NCBI RefSeq assembly: GCF_014199195.1 | Contig: NZ_JACIJE010000005.1 | Coordinates: 237,643-301,642 of the forward strand | Length of the DNA stretch: 64,000 nt | Origin: Neoroseomonas alkaliterrae | Lineage (GTDB): Bacteria > Pseudomonadota > Alphaproteobacteria > Acetobacterales > Acetobacteraceae | Reading direction: 5' to 3' | Notes under the pieces: model-generated | The model's database searches: none | What the model was told of the DNA's origin: nothing | The model's input: the letters and a program-made list of their open reading frames with translations, nothing else | Shown here: positions 57,026-64,000 of the stretch, piece by piece | How positions within the stretch are numbered: position 1 is the stretch's first letter | Layout: each line of letters begins with the position of its first letter | Program-made: the position numbers and the translations under genes

Positions 57026-57639
57026 GGCGCGCGCAATTCCCGCAGCGCGCGCCGCGCGGTGCCGAGGCTCGTGTTGAGGAACAGCCCGGCCATACCAGCA
57101 GCGACGATGAGGTCCGGCCAGCGCGTGCCGAACACGCCGGCCGCCGCGGCCACCACCAGCAGGTTCCCCCAGGCGTCGTTGCGGCTGCACAGCCAGACGC
57201 TGCGCACATTCGCGTCCCCCTCCCGCCAGCGCCACAGCAGCAGGACCGACGCCAGATTGGCCGCGAAGGCGGCGATGGCGATCGCTCCCATCGTGATCGG
57301 TTCCGGCACCCCGGCGACGAAGACGCGCCAGACCGCGGCGGCCAGCACCCAGGCCGCTATGGCGCCGAGCGTCGCCGCCTTGAGCAGCGCCGCCCGCGCA
57401 CGCACCACGGGCGCCATGCCGATGACCGCGAGCGACAGCCCGTAGGTCGCTGCGTCCATCGCGAAATCGAGGCTGTCGGCCTGCAATGCGAGCGAGCCCG
57501 CGATCGCGCCGCCCAGGAACTCCACCAGGAACATCACCGCGTTGAGGGCGATGACGAGGATCAGCGCCCGCCGGAAGCCGGGATCGTCGCCGTCGAAGGT
57601 GCGGCCATGGTCGTGGCCGCAACATGCGTCATGGGGCAT
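56989..57639 (-). CDS. Cation diffusion facilitator family transporter lacking the C-terminal domain
   Basis: 216 residues with about six membrane helices. A metal-binding N-terminus, [10 protein letters not shown], is followed by TM2 with [14 protein letters not shown] (DxxxD pair) and TM5 with CSRNDAWGN, where the usual HxxxD is CxxxD. No cytoplasmic C-terminal domain follows. I recognise this CCGHDH/CSRNDA pattern as a widespread subfamily annotated only as cation transporter. The Cys-rich site suggests soft-metal specificity, by inference. Convergent with livF, divergent from rpmE. Confidence 0.88.
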   Translation of the reverse strand: MPHDACCGHDHGRTFDGDDPGFRRALILVIALNAVMFLVEFLGGAIAGSLALQADSLDFAMDAATYGLSLAVIGMAPVVRARAALLKAATLGAIAAWVLAAAVWRVFVAGVPEPITMGAIAIAAFAANLASVLLLWRWREGDANVRSVWLCSRNDAWGNLLVVAAAAGVFGTRWPDLIVAAGMAGLFLNTSLGTARRALRELRAPQPGAISPRSIT

Positions 57640-57681
57640 GCGACATCTTCGCCTGCCGCCCTTGCCCACGGCAAGCCGAGG

Positions 57682-57710
57682 TTGCGCCGCGCCCGCCCCT
57701 CCCCTATACG
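57682..57710 (+). promoter_or_regulatory. Candidate sigma-70 promoter for rpmE
   Basis: TTGCGC (-35) and TATACG (-10) with a 17-base spacer, in the gap between the divergent CDF gene and rpmE. The start would be near 57717, giving a leader of about 50 bases containing the hairpin at 57721-57744. Confidence 0.45.
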
Positions 57711-57720
57711 CCCCGTTCCC

Positions 57721-57744
57721 GCCCGCCGGTCGGTATCGGCGGGC
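57721..57744 (+). promoter_or_regulatory. Leader hairpin upstream of rpmE
   Basis: A perfect 8-bp inverted repeat, GCCCGCCG and CGGCGGGC, with an 8-base loop, 23 bases before the rpmE start. Ribosomal-protein L31 mRNAs in other bacteria have autoregulatory leaders; this hairpin is a candidate but no homology to a known L31 leader was established. Confidence 0.4.
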
Positions 57745-57766
57745 CTTCCCGCATGAGTGCCGCCCG

Positions 57767-57997
57767 ATGAAGCCCGACATCCATCCCGACTACCACGAGA
57801 TCACCGTCATCATGACCGACGGGACCGAGTTCAAGACCCGCAGCACCTGGGGCAAGCCGGGCGATGTGATGCGCCTCGACATCGATCCGAAGTCGCACCC
57901 CGCCTGGACGGGCCAGCAGCGCGTGATCGACACGGGCGGCCAGATCGCGAAGTTCAACAAGAAGTTCGCCGGCATCGGCGCGCGCAAGAAGGCCTAG
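57767..57997 (+). CDS. rpmE: 50S ribosomal protein L31
   Basis: 76 residues, starting [20 protein letters not shown]. It has no cysteines, so it is the zinc-free (C-minus) form of the long L31. The central [20 protein letters not shown] and C-terminal [15 protein letters not shown] are standard for alphaproteobacteria. Followed by a repeat-rich region and hsp20. Confidence 0.95.
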   Translation: MKPDIHPDYHEITVIMTDGTEFKTRSTWGKPGDVMRLDIDPKSHPAWTGQQRVIDTGGQIAKFNKKFAGIGARKKA

Positions 57998-58081
57998 CCC
58001 TTCGCCGCCAGTCCCTGCCCGCGGAAGCGGGCCGGGTTGCCCGGGCGAACCGCATCGCGGTGGCGCCCCGGAACCCGCGGT

Positions 58082-58103
58082 CCAGGGGGCCGCAGCCCCC
58101 TGG
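58082..58103. repeat. Palindromic repeat unit (REP-like), first hairpin
   Basis: CCAGGGGGC and the complementary GCCCCCTGG flank a 4-base loop. This GC-rich palindrome with the following one resembles interspersed intergenic repeats in Acetobacteraceae and related genomes. It may also end the rpmE transcript. Confidence 0.55.
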
Positions 58104-58112
58104 CGGGGTGGT

Positions 58113-58135
58113 CCGGAGGGGCAGCGCCCCTCCGG
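58113..58135. repeat. Palindromic repeat unit (REP-like), second hairpin
   Basis: CCGGAGGGGC and GCCCCTCCGG around an AGC loop, nine bases after the first hairpin. The two palindromes form a compact module just upstream of the candidate heat-shock promoter of hsp20. Confidence 0.55.
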
Positions 58136-58144
58136 CGAGACCCC

Positions 58145-58170
58145 CTTGAACCCCCGTTTCAGCCCCCCTA
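58145..58170 (+). promoter_or_regulatory. Candidate sigma-32 promoter for hsp20
   Basis: CTTGAA (58145-58150, in a CCCTTGAA context) and CCCCTA (58165-58170) are separated by 14 bases, matching the RpoH consensus CTTGAA-N13-15-CCCCAT well. The implied leader is about 115 bases and contains the ROSE-like element. Caution: the segment adjoins repeat palindromes, so the resemblance could partly come from the repeat. Confidence 0.5.
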
Positions 58171-58177
58171 CCTCCTG

Positions 58178-58291
58178 CCCTGCCGGCGGTGCCCTTTCCG
58201 GGGCCGGCGGCGCGGACCGGCCGGGTCGCCCTCGTGGGGCCCATCAGCCCGGATCCGCCGTGCAACGAACCTTGCTGATGCAGGAGGTTCC
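58178..58291 (+). promoter_or_regulatory. ROSE-like RNA thermometer candidate upstream of hsp20
   Basis: The leader ends AACC-UUGCU-GAUG-CAGGAGGUU-CC-AUG. The UUGCU (58272-58276) just before the ribosome-binding site AGGAGG (58282-58287) is the hallmark of ROSE elements, where it pairs imperfectly with the site and melts at heat-shock temperature. Here AACCUUGC can pair with GCAGGAGGUU with an A and a G bulged. Upstream GC palindromes (58183-58250) would form the other hairpins. Known ROSE leaders sit before small heat-shock genes in alphaproteobacteria. Confidence 0.6.
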
Positions 58292-58753
58292 ATGAACGCG
58301 ATCGACTTCTCCCCCCTCTTCCGCACCGCCATCGGCTTCGACCGTCTCGCGCGGCTGATGGACAGCGCCCGTTCGGCCGCCGAGGGCAACGGCTATCCGC
58401 CCTACAACATCGAGAAGACCGGCGATGACAGCTACGTGCTGACCATGGCCGTGGCGGGCTTCTCCGAGTCCGAGCTCGAGGTCACCGCGCAGGAGAACAC
58501 GCTGACCATCACCGGCCGGCCGCAGCCGCAGCCGGAGGATGGGCGCCGGTTCCTCCATCGCGGCATCGCCGGCCGCGCCTTCGAGCGCCGCTTCGTCCTC
58601 GCCGACCACATCGTGGTCGAGGGCGCGGAGCTCTCGAACGGCCTGCTGCATGTCATGCTGCGCCGCGTGGTGCCGGAGGCGCTGAAGCCGCGCCGCATCC
58701 CGGTGCAGTCCGGCCGCCCGGTGATCACGGGCGAGGCGGCGCAGGCCGCTTGA
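58292..58753 (+). CDS. Hsp20/alpha-crystallin family small heat-shock protein
   Basis: ATP-independent holdase chaperone. 153 residues, IbpA-like: N-terminal FSPLFRTAIGFDRL, alpha-crystallin domain (about 35-125) with YPPYNIEKTGDDSYVLTMAV, the GRPQ loop and FERRFVLADHIVVEGAELSNGLLHV, and the C-terminal IPV-containing tail. The leader and promoter candidates above imply heat regulation. Terminator hairpins follow at 58763-58848. Confidence 0.94.
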   Translation: MNAIDFSPLFRTAIGFDRLARLMDSARSAAEGNGYPPYNIEKTGDDSYVLTMAVAGFSESELEVTAQENTLTITGRPQPQPEDGRRFLHRGIAGRAFERRFVLADHIVVEGAELSNGLLHVMLRRVVPEALKPRRIPVQSGRPVITGEAAQAA

Positions 58754-58762
58754 CGAACGGGC

Positions 58763-58784
58763 CGGGGGAGGTCTTCCTCCCCCG
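58763..58784 (+). terminator. Hairpin after hsp20
   Basis: Perfect 9-bp inverted repeat CGGGGGAGG and CCTCCCCCG with a TCTT loop, ten bases after the hsp20 stop. First of two stems in the convergent gap between hsp20 and selO. Confidence 0.5.
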
Positions 58785-58817
58785 AGGCCCTGGTCCCTCG
58801 GCCCGGACGGGCGTTGC

Positions 58818-58848
58818 GGGGAGAGAGGGAAGCCTCTCTCCCTCTTTT
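58818..58848 (+). terminator. Rho-independent terminator of hsp20
   Basis: Stem GGGAGAGAGG and CCTCTCTCCC (10 bp) around a GAAG loop, followed by TCTTTT. This is the most classical intrinsic terminator in the window. The final T overlaps the selO stop codon. Confidence 0.75.
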
Positions 58849-60362
58849 CATGTGCCGCAGAAGGTCGCCCTGACCCGTTCCTCCTCGCGCGGCGGCAGGG
58901 TGAAGCGGTCGCCGGCCGGGCGCTCCGCGAAGGGCCGCGACACCTCGGCCAGAAGGGCCTCGAAGGGCGCGAGATCCTCGCGCTCCACCGCCGCCGCCAG
59001 CGCCTCCTCCACGAGGTGGTTGCGCGGGATGACGGCGGGGTTCACCGCGCGCATCGCCGCCGCGCGCTCGGCCGGGTCGCGCCCGTCGCGCGCGGCCCGC
59101 GCCTGCCAGCCCTCAGCCCATGCATCGAAGGCCGCCGGTTCGGCGAAGAGCGCGCGCACACCCTCGGCCCTCCCCTCGGCCGCGTCCGCGAGGCGCCGGA
59201 AGGTCAGGGTGAAATCCGCCCGGTTCGCCGCCATGCGCTCGAAGAGGTCGAGGATCAGCGCCTCGTCCCCATCCTCCTCGCGCGCGAGCCCGATCTTGGC
59301 GAGCAGCCCTTCGCGCCAGGCCGCGCCGAAGGCGGGGGCGAAGCCGCCGAGCGCCGCCCTGGCCTGTTCCAGCGCTTCCTCCTCCCGCGCGGAGATCAGG
59401 GGCAGCAGGCACTCGGCCAGACGGGCGAGGTTCCAATGCGCGATGCCGGGCTGGTTGCCATAGGCGTAGCGCCCCTGGTGGTCGATCGAGGAGAACACCG
59501 TCCCCGCATCGTATTCGTCCATGAAGGCGCAGGGGCCGTAGTCGATCGTCTCGCCGGAGATGGTGCAGTTGTCGGTGTTCATCACGCCATGGATGAAGCC
59601 GACCAGCATCCAGCGCGCCACCAGCGCCGCCTGCCGCGCCACCACGCCCGCGAGGAAGGCCAGCGCCGGGTTCGCCGCCTCGGCCGCCGCCGGGTCATGG
59701 CGCGCGATGGCGTGGTCGAGCAGCGCCCGCAGCGCGTCCGCATCCCGGCGCGCCGCGAAATACTGGAAGGTGCCGACGCGGATGTGGCTCGCGGCGATGC
59801 GCGTCAGCACCGCGCCGGGCAGCGCGTCCTCACGGAACACGTATTCTCCGGTCGCGACCGCCGCCAGCGCGCGCGTGGTCGGGATGCCGAAGGCGGCCAT
59901 GGCCTCGCCGACCAGGTATTCGCGCAGCACCGGGCCGAGCGCCGCCCGGCCATCCCCGCGGCGCGAGAAGGGCGTCGGCCCTGATCCCTTCAACTGGATG
60001 TCGCGCCTGTCGCCCGCCGGCGTCACCACCTCGCCGAGCAGGATGGCGCGGCCATCGCCCAGGCTCGGCACGAAATGGCCGAACTGGTGGCCGGCATAGG
60101 CCTGCGCGATGGGCTCGGCGCCGGGCGGCAGGTGGTTGCCCGCGAGCATGGCGATCCCGGCCTCCGAGCGCAGCCAGGCCGGGTCGAGGCCGAGCCGCTC
60201 GGCGAGCGCCTCGTTCAGCCGCAGCAGCCGCGGCGCCTTGACCGGCGTGGGCGCGAGCCGCGCGAAGAGCCGCTCCGGCAGGCGCGCATAGGCGTTGTCG
60301 AAGGCCGGGCGGGTGCCGGCTTCGGCCAGCGGGGCGGGTTCGGGCAGGGGCGTGTCGGGCAT
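58848..60362 (-). CDS. selO: Protein adenylyltransferase SelO (YdiU/UPF0061)
   Basis: Pseudokinase-fold enzyme that transfers AMP to Ser/Thr/Tyr of target proteins, linked to redox homeostasis. 504 residues from [12 protein letters not shown]. Diagnostic parts: [34 protein letters not shown] (20 quoted at most: [18 protein letters not shown]), [35 protein letters not shown] and the C-terminal region [12 protein letters not shown]. The terminal Cys of SelO appears as FCGT. Confidence 0.93.
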   Translation of the reverse strand: MPDTPLPEPAPLAEAGTRPAFDNAYARLPERLFARLAPTPVKAPRLLRLNEALAERLGLDPAWLRSEAGIAMLAGNHLPPGAEPIAQAYAGHQFGHFVPSLGDGRAILLGEVVTPAGDRRDIQLKGSGPTPFSRRGDGRAALGPVLREYLVGEAMAAFGIPTTRALAAVATGEYVFREDALPGAVLTRIAASHIRVGTFQYFAARRDADALRALLDHAIARHDPAAAEAANPALAFLAGVVARQAALVARWMLVGFIHGVMNTDNCTISGETIDYGPCAFMDEYDAGTVFSSIDHQGRYAYGNQPGIAHWNLARLAECLLPLISAREEEALEQARAALGGFAPAFGAAWREGLLAKIGLAREEDGDEALILDLFERMAANRADFTLTFRRLADAAEGRAEGVRALFAEPAAFDAWAEGWQARAARDGRDPAERAAAMRAVNPAVIPRNHLVEEALAAAVEREDLAPFEALLAEVSRPFAERPAGDRFTLPPREEERVRATFCGT

Positions 60363-60490
60363 GTCCAGACTCAGATCGCGCGCCGCCCCCCTCGCGGCAA
60401 GGCCGGCCGCCGTGGGCCGAAGCGCGTCGGTGCCCGGCCGGCCATGCCCGTCCGGCGCCATGGCGCGGCGGCGCCGCCCCGGAGCCTGCG

Positions 60491-60685
60491 CTAGGGCTTG
60501 CGGAAGAAGGCGTCCGCCGCGGCGCGGTGGTCCTTCCGCGCCGCGATGCCCGCCTCGGCCCGCGCGATCTCGGCCCTCAGCTCGGCGATGTACTCCTCGA
60601 GCTGGGACACGTCCCAGCCGTCGAAGCGTGGCTTCTCCAGCACCTGCCGCCGGCGCGGCAGGTCCTCCTCCTCGATCGGCGCCAT
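60491..60685 (-). CDS. DUF1192 family protein
   Basis: 64 residues, [12 protein letters not shown] at the start and [19 protein letters not shown] coiled-coil region typical of the short alphaproteobacterial DUF1192 family, function unknown. Divergent from trcR. Confidence 0.85.
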   Translation of the reverse strand: MAPIEEEDLPRRRQVLEKPRFDGWDVSQLEEYIAELRAEIARAEAGIAARKDHRAAADAFFRKP

Positions 60686-60796
60686 GCCGCCTCCTTTCCC
60701 ATCAGGGCTTTGACCCTGCCCGGTGCGGTCATTATACGGGGCGCATCATTGTCGCGGGGGTTCGCTCCTGCCCCTCCGGCCACCCGAGGTCCGCCC

Positions 60797-61348
60797 ATGC
60801 CCCAGCCGCTGATGCCGAAGGCCACCGCCGTGTGGCTGATCGAGAAGACGTCCCTGTCCTTCGAGCAGATCGCCGAATTCGTGAACATGCACCCGCTCGA
60901 GATCCAGGCGATCGCGGATGGGGAGGTGGCGCAGGGCATCGTCGGCTTCGACCCGATCGCCTCGGGCCAGCTCACGCGCGAGGAGATCGCCCGCTGCGAG
61001 GCCGATCCCACCGCCCGCCTGCAGCTTCAGGAGAGCACCATCGTGCTGCCGAAGCAGCGCGCCAAGGGCGGCCGCTACACCCCCGTCTCGAAGCGCAACG
61101 ACCGCCCCGACGCCATCGCCTGGCTGCTGCGCAACTACCCGATGCTCTCCGAGGCCGCGATCGCGAAGCTGCTCGGCACCACCAAGGACACGATCGCCAA
61201 GGTGCGCGACAAGACGCACTGGAACAGCGCGAACATCAAGCCGCGCGATCCCGTCATTCTCGGCCTCTGCACCCAGTCCGACCTCAATGCCGCGGTGGCC
61301 GCGGCGGGCGGCAGCCTGACGCCACCCCCCGCCGAGGATGCGGCCTGA
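60797..61348 (+). CDS. trcR: DUF1013 protein, cell-cycle transcriptional regulator TrcR
   Basis: 183 residues, MPKATAVWLIEKTSLSFEQIAEF at the start and PDAIAWLLRNYPMLSEAAIAKLLGTTKDTI, a helix-turn-helix-like region. TrcR of Caulobacter is an essential, nucleoid-associated regulator, and the family is confined to alphaproteobacteria. Strong support for the taxonomic placement. ATG 60797. Confidence 0.92.
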   Translation: MPQPLMPKATAVWLIEKTSLSFEQIAEFVNMHPLEIQAIADGEVAQGIVGFDPIASGQLTREEIARCEADPTARLQLQESTIVLPKQRAKGGRYTPVSKRNDRPDAIAWLLRNYPMLSEAAIAKLLGTTKDTIAKVRDKTHWNSANIKPRDPVILGLCTQSDLNAAVAAAGGSLTPPPAEDAA

Positions 61349-61351
61349 GGC

Positions 61352-61528
61352 TCAGTGCGTCCTGGCGGTCTTCAGCCGCTCCATCTCCTCCTTGATGCGG
61401 AGCTTCTCGCGCTTCAGCCGGGCCAGTTCCCGCTCATCCGGGCGCGGTCGGCTGTCTTCGTCCAGGATCCGACGCTCGAGGGCCGCGTGACGTTCCTCGA
61501 GAGAGACAATCCGGGCGTGCAGGGGCAT
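61352..61528 (-). CDS. YdcH/DUF465 family protein, copy 1
   Basis: 58 residues, MPLHARIVSLEERHAALER then a basic helix ERELARLKREKLRIKEEME. Short coiled-coil protein of unknown function. Convergent with trcR, 3 bases apart. A paralogue lies at 61717 in the opposite orientation. Confidence 0.82.
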   Translation of the reverse strand: MPLHARIVSLEERHAALERRILDEDSRPRPDERELARLKREKLRIKEEMERLKTARTH

Positions 61529-61716
61529 GCGCTGCGCTTCCTCGTTCCGTTTGCCCGCCGCGGCGCCATGCCGCGGCGGCCTTCTGCGGGGGCGGTTGCC
61601 ACCCTCGCGAACCGGGCGCGCCTTCGCCGGGAATGGCCTGTCGCGCCCCGGCTCTGGCATGATATGGGCGATCCTTCTCGGATTGCATCTCCAACTTCGC
61701 CCCGGGGCCGCCGGCC

Positions 61717-61917
61717 ATGATCGCCGACCGTGACGCCATGCTGCGCCGCCTGCACGAACTGCGCAGCGAGCACCGCGACCTCGACACCGTCATCGCGCGG
61801 CTCGACGGATCCGCGGTGGACCAGCTCCAGTTGCAGCGGCTGAAGAAGCGGAAGCTGAAGCTCAAGGACGAGATCGCCTGGCTCGAGGGAAGGCTCGTGC
61901 CGGACATCATCGCGTGA
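61717..61917 (+). CDS. YdcH/DUF465 family protein, copy 2
   Basis: 66 residues, MLRRLHELRSEHRDLDTVIARL followed by LQLQRLKKRKLKLKDEIAWLEGRL, the DUF465 signature. Divergent from copy 1, 188 bases apart. ATG at 61717 or 61738. Confidence 0.83.
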   Translation: MIADRDAMLRRLHELRSEHRDLDTVIARLDGSAVDQLQLQRLKKRKLKLKDEIAWLEGRLVPDIIA

Positions 61918-62044
61918 CCCTCGGATGGCGGGCGGCCACCGCGCGCCGCTCCGCGCCTCGCGCCCGGCATCGCCGCCGCGAGAGGCCGCCGACGGCCCCG
62001 GCGCGGCAGGGCCGCCCTTCACTCCCTCGCTTGGGTAGGTTCCG

Positions 62045-62542
62045 ATGACAGAGGTAGCGGGCTCCTCGCCCCTGGTTGGCATCATCATGGGCAGCCGCTC
62101 CGACTGGGAGACGATGCGCCACGCGGCCGAGACGCTCACGACGCTCGGCGTGCCGCACGAGACCCGCGTCGTCTCCGCCCACCGCACGCCCGATCGCCTC
62201 GTCGCCTATGCGAAGGGCGCGGCGGGCCGGGGGCTGAAGGTCATCATCGCGGGCGCGGGCGGCGCCGCCCATCTGCCCGGCATGGCGGCCTCCATGACCC
62301 CGCTGCCGGTGCTCGGCGTGCCGGTCGAGAGCCACGCGCTCAAGGGCATGGACAGCCTGCTCTCGATCGTCCAGATGCCCGCCGGCATCCCGGTCGGGAC
62401 GCTCGCCATCGGCCGTGCCGGGGCGGTCAATGCGGGGCTGCTCGCCGCCGCCATCCTCGCCACCGGCGATGCCGCCTTGGCGCGGCGGCTGGAGGCCTGG
62501 CGCGCCGCGCAGACCGAAGCCGTCCCGGAAACCCCGGCATGA
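62045..62542 (+). CDS. purE: 5-(carboxyamino)imidazole ribonucleotide mutase
   Basis: Class I PurE converting N5-CAIR to CAIR in purine synthesis. 165 residues. [30 protein letters not shown], and [19 protein letters not shown] carry the substrate residues. Its stop overlaps purK by ATGA (62539-62542). Confidence 0.96.
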   Translation: MTEVAGSSPLVGIIMGSRSDWETMRHAAETLTTLGVPHETRVVSAHRTPDRLVAYAKGAAGRGLKVIIAGAGGAAHLPGMAASMTPLPVLGVPVESHALKGMDSLLSIVQMPAGIPVGTLAIGRAGAVNAGLLAAAILATGDAALARRLEAWRAAQTEAVPETPA

Positions 62543-63663
62543 GCACCTTCCCCCTGCCCCCCGGCTCGGTCATCGGCATTCTCGGCGGCGGGCAACTGGG
62601 GCGGATGTCGGCCATGGCCGCCGCCCGCCTCGGCTATGCCTGCCACGTCTATGCGCCCGAGGCCGATTCGCCCGGCATGCAGGTGGCCGCGCACCGCACC
62701 GTGGCGCCCTACGAGGACCGCGACGCGCTGGCGCGCTTCGCCGGCGCCGTCTCGGTCGTGACCTTCGAGTTCGAGAACGTCCCCGCCGCGGCGCTGGAGG
62801 CGCTGGCGGGCCTCGTGCCCTGCCGGCCCGGCCTCGCCGCGCTGGCCACCTGCCAGGACCGGGTCGCGGAGAAGGCCTTCCTCGGCCGCATCGGCGTTCC
62901 CGTCGCCCCCTGGCGCGCCATCGAGACCGAGGCGGATCTGCACGCGGCGGTGGCCGAGATCGGCCTGCCCGCCGTGCTCAAGACCACCCGCCTCGGCTAT
63001 GACGGCCGCGGCCAGGCGGTGCTGCGCGAGGCCACCGACCTCGCGCCGGCCTTCGCCCGGCTCGCGCCCAGGCCGCTGATCCTCGAGGCCTTCGTGCCCT
63101 TCGCCGCCGAGATCTCGGCCATCGCGGCGCGCAGCGAGGACGGCAGCCTCGCCGTCTTCGACGCGGTGGAGAACCGCCACGCCCGGCACATCCTCGACCT
63201 CAGCTTCGCGCCGGCGCGCGTGGATGCCGCGGTGGGCAAGGCCGCGCGCGCCCATGTCGCGGCGGTGGCCGAGGGGCTCGGCCTCGTCGGGGTGGTGGCG
63301 CTCGAGATGTTCCTGCTCCCCGATGGCCGCCTGCTGGGCAACGAGATCGCGCCGCGGCCGCACAATTCCGGCCACTGGACGATGGACGCCTGCGCCGCGT
63401 CCCAGTTCGAGCAGCACATCCGCGCGGTTGCGGGGCTGCCCCTGGCCTCGCCCGAGCGTCATCACGATGCGGTGATGAAGAACCTGATCGGGCCCGAGGG
63501 CCTGGCCGCCTGGCCGCGCCTGCTGCGCCTGCCGGGGGTGGTGCCGCATCTCTACGGCAAGGCCGCGGCGCGGGATGGGCGGAAGATGGGCCACGCCAAC
63601 CGCCTGCTGCCGCGCGGCGCGCTGGCCGGCCTGCCGGAGCGGGAGGTGCTGGAGGGCCTGTGA
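62539..63663 (+). CDS. purK: 5-(carboxyamino)imidazole ribonucleotide synthase
   Basis: ATP-grasp carboxylase that makes N5-CAIR. 374 residues. N-terminal [17 protein letters not shown], the ATP-grasp segment [36 protein letters not shown] and [25 protein letters not shown]. Coupled to purE. Confidence 0.96.
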   Translation: MSTFPLPPGSVIGILGGGQLGRMSAMAAARLGYACHVYAPEADSPGMQVAAHRTVAPYEDRDALARFAGAVSVVTFEFENVPAAALEALAGLVPCRPGLAALATCQDRVAEKAFLGRIGVPVAPWRAIETEADLHAAVAEIGLPAVLKTTRLGYDGRGQAVLREATDLAPAFARLAPRPLILEAFVPFAAEISAIAARSEDGSLAVFDAVENRHARHILDLSFAPARVDAAVGKAARAHVAAVAEGLGLVGVVALEMFLLPDGRLLGNEIAPRPHNSGHWTMDACAASQFEQHIRAVAGLPLASPERHHDAVMKNLIGPEGLAAWPRLLRLPGVVPHLYGKAAARDGRKMGHANRLLPRGALAGLPEREVLEGL

Positions 63664-63744
63664 GCGCCTTCCGGCCGGTGACGGCAACGGCCATCGCCGC
63701 GGATCGGACGTTGCCGATTTGTCACCTGGAAGCGTTGCGCCGGA

Positions 63745-63759
63745 GCCACATCCTGTGGC
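63745..63759 (+). terminator. Hairpin after purEK
   Basis: GCCACA and TGTGGC with a 3-base loop about 80 bases after the purK stop. No U-tract, so weak; it may end purEK or belong to the next leader. Confidence 0.3.
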
Positions 63760-63835
63760 CTTCATGATGGCGAGGTCTGGCGCGGGCGGCCAGGAATGCT
63801 AGAAAAAGCTCACGTCGAGTCCGGCCCGGGAGTGC

Positions 63836-63872
63836 GGGCCCCGGCGATCATGTTTTTCGGCCCGAGGGGCCC
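63836..63872 (+). promoter_or_regulatory. 5' leader hairpin before the outer-membrane protein gene
   Basis: GGGCCCC and GGGGCCC pair with a 23-base loop; the stem ends six bases before the AGGAG site of the next gene. A stem abutting the ribosome-binding site resembles mRNA-stabilising or regulatory leaders of outer-membrane protein genes. Confidence 0.4.
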
Positions 63873-63889
63873 TACGCAGGAGAATGACG

Positions 63890-64000
63890 ATGAGCCTGAA
63901 GAAGGCGCTTCTTGCCGCGACGCTGCTGTCGCTGCCGATGGCGGCGAATGCGCAGGGCTGGGACCCGCGGGTGCAGGGCGTGTACATCGGTGCCGGCTTC
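63890..64000 (+). CDS. Outer-membrane protein, N-terminus only (partial)
   Basis: The first 37 residues are visible: signal peptide MSLKKALLAATLLSLPMAANA followed by QGWDPRVQGVYIGAGF, the start of an outer-membrane beta-barrel of the OmpA/porin type. AGGAG sits seven bases before the ATG at 63890; an ATG at 63884 is too close to it. The rest lies outside the window. Confidence 0.75.
   Translation, partial: MSLKKALLAATLLSLPMAANAQGWDPRVQGVYIGAGF

Noticed and set aside
62000..62044. Possible purine riboswitch before purE
   Set aside because: Short GC-rich leader without conserved purine aptamer features.

Overview
The window reads as chromosome from a very GC-rich alphaproteobacterium, most likely an Acetobacteraceae (Roseomonas-like) member of the Rhodospirillales. 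The evidence is gene content and order: TrcR (DUF1013), DUF1192 and DUF465 proteins, the dapA-smpB / lytic transglycosylase divergon, the eno-ftsB-pdhABC-lpdA-lipA-Coq10 string, the rpoZ-rsh-acpS-lepB-rnc-era-recO string, and a DUF1800/DUF1501 pair. The assignment is inferred from recognised families; no alignment was run. No tRNA, rRNA, CRISPR array, prophage or insertion sequence was seen.

Layout. 0-6.6 kb: a site-2 protease running off the left edge, anmK, tyrS, parC and a small membrane protein. 5.9-12.8 kb: a tightly packed minus-strand block (folK, rpoZ, rsh, acpS, lepB, rnc, era, recO) with 4-base start/stop overlaps at several junctions. 12.8-17 kb: an overlapping NYN-nuclease/uracil-DNA-glycosylase pair, an overlapping molybdenum oxidoreductase/glutathione-peroxidase pair, a small secreted protein, and a PEP-CTERM-type protein with a candidate sigma-54 promoter. 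17-26 kb: smpB and dapA; divergent slt, hydrolase, pgpA, pncC chain; a Tat-type M15-like peptidase; a GIDE-like membrane protein; threonine aldolase; a DUF1185 protein.

25.7-34.8 kb: the central-carbon block on the minus strand. It runs enolase, FtsB, then pyruvate dehydrogenase E1alpha, E1beta (with its own lipoyl domain), E2, a GNAT acetyltransferase, E3, lipoyl synthase and a Coq10/RatA protein. Enolase makes phosphoenolpyruvate, the complex converts pyruvate to acetyl-CoA, and LipA makes the cofactor carried by E1beta and E2. 34.9-45.2 kb: accessory genes: a lipoprotein, a MaoC hydratase, two tandem cysteine-rich secreted peptides, an EF-G that looks like a second copy, DUF1800/DUF1501, an HNH-like protein, two urate-degradation enzymes (PuuD, HiuH) and an orphan of lower GC. 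45.4-57.6 kb: serA, an amino-acid binding protein, a TAXI-type TRAP transporter, a CBS protein behind a 13-codon leader, pdxY, a complete branched-chain-type ABC transporter and a CDF-family metal transporter without a C-terminal domain. 57.7-64 kb: rpmE, an Hsp20 gene with a candidate sigma-32 promoter and a ROSE-like RNA thermometer, selO, small alphaproteobacterial proteins, purEK and the start of an outer-membrane protein.

I did not find a clear new multi-gene defence or biosynthetic system. The most interesting signals are the heat-control leader of hsp20, the sigma-54-like site upstream of the PEP-CTERM gene, the acetyltransferase embedded by overlap in the PDH operon, the CSCR-ending tandem peptides, the atypical EF-G and the low-GC orphan near 45 kb.
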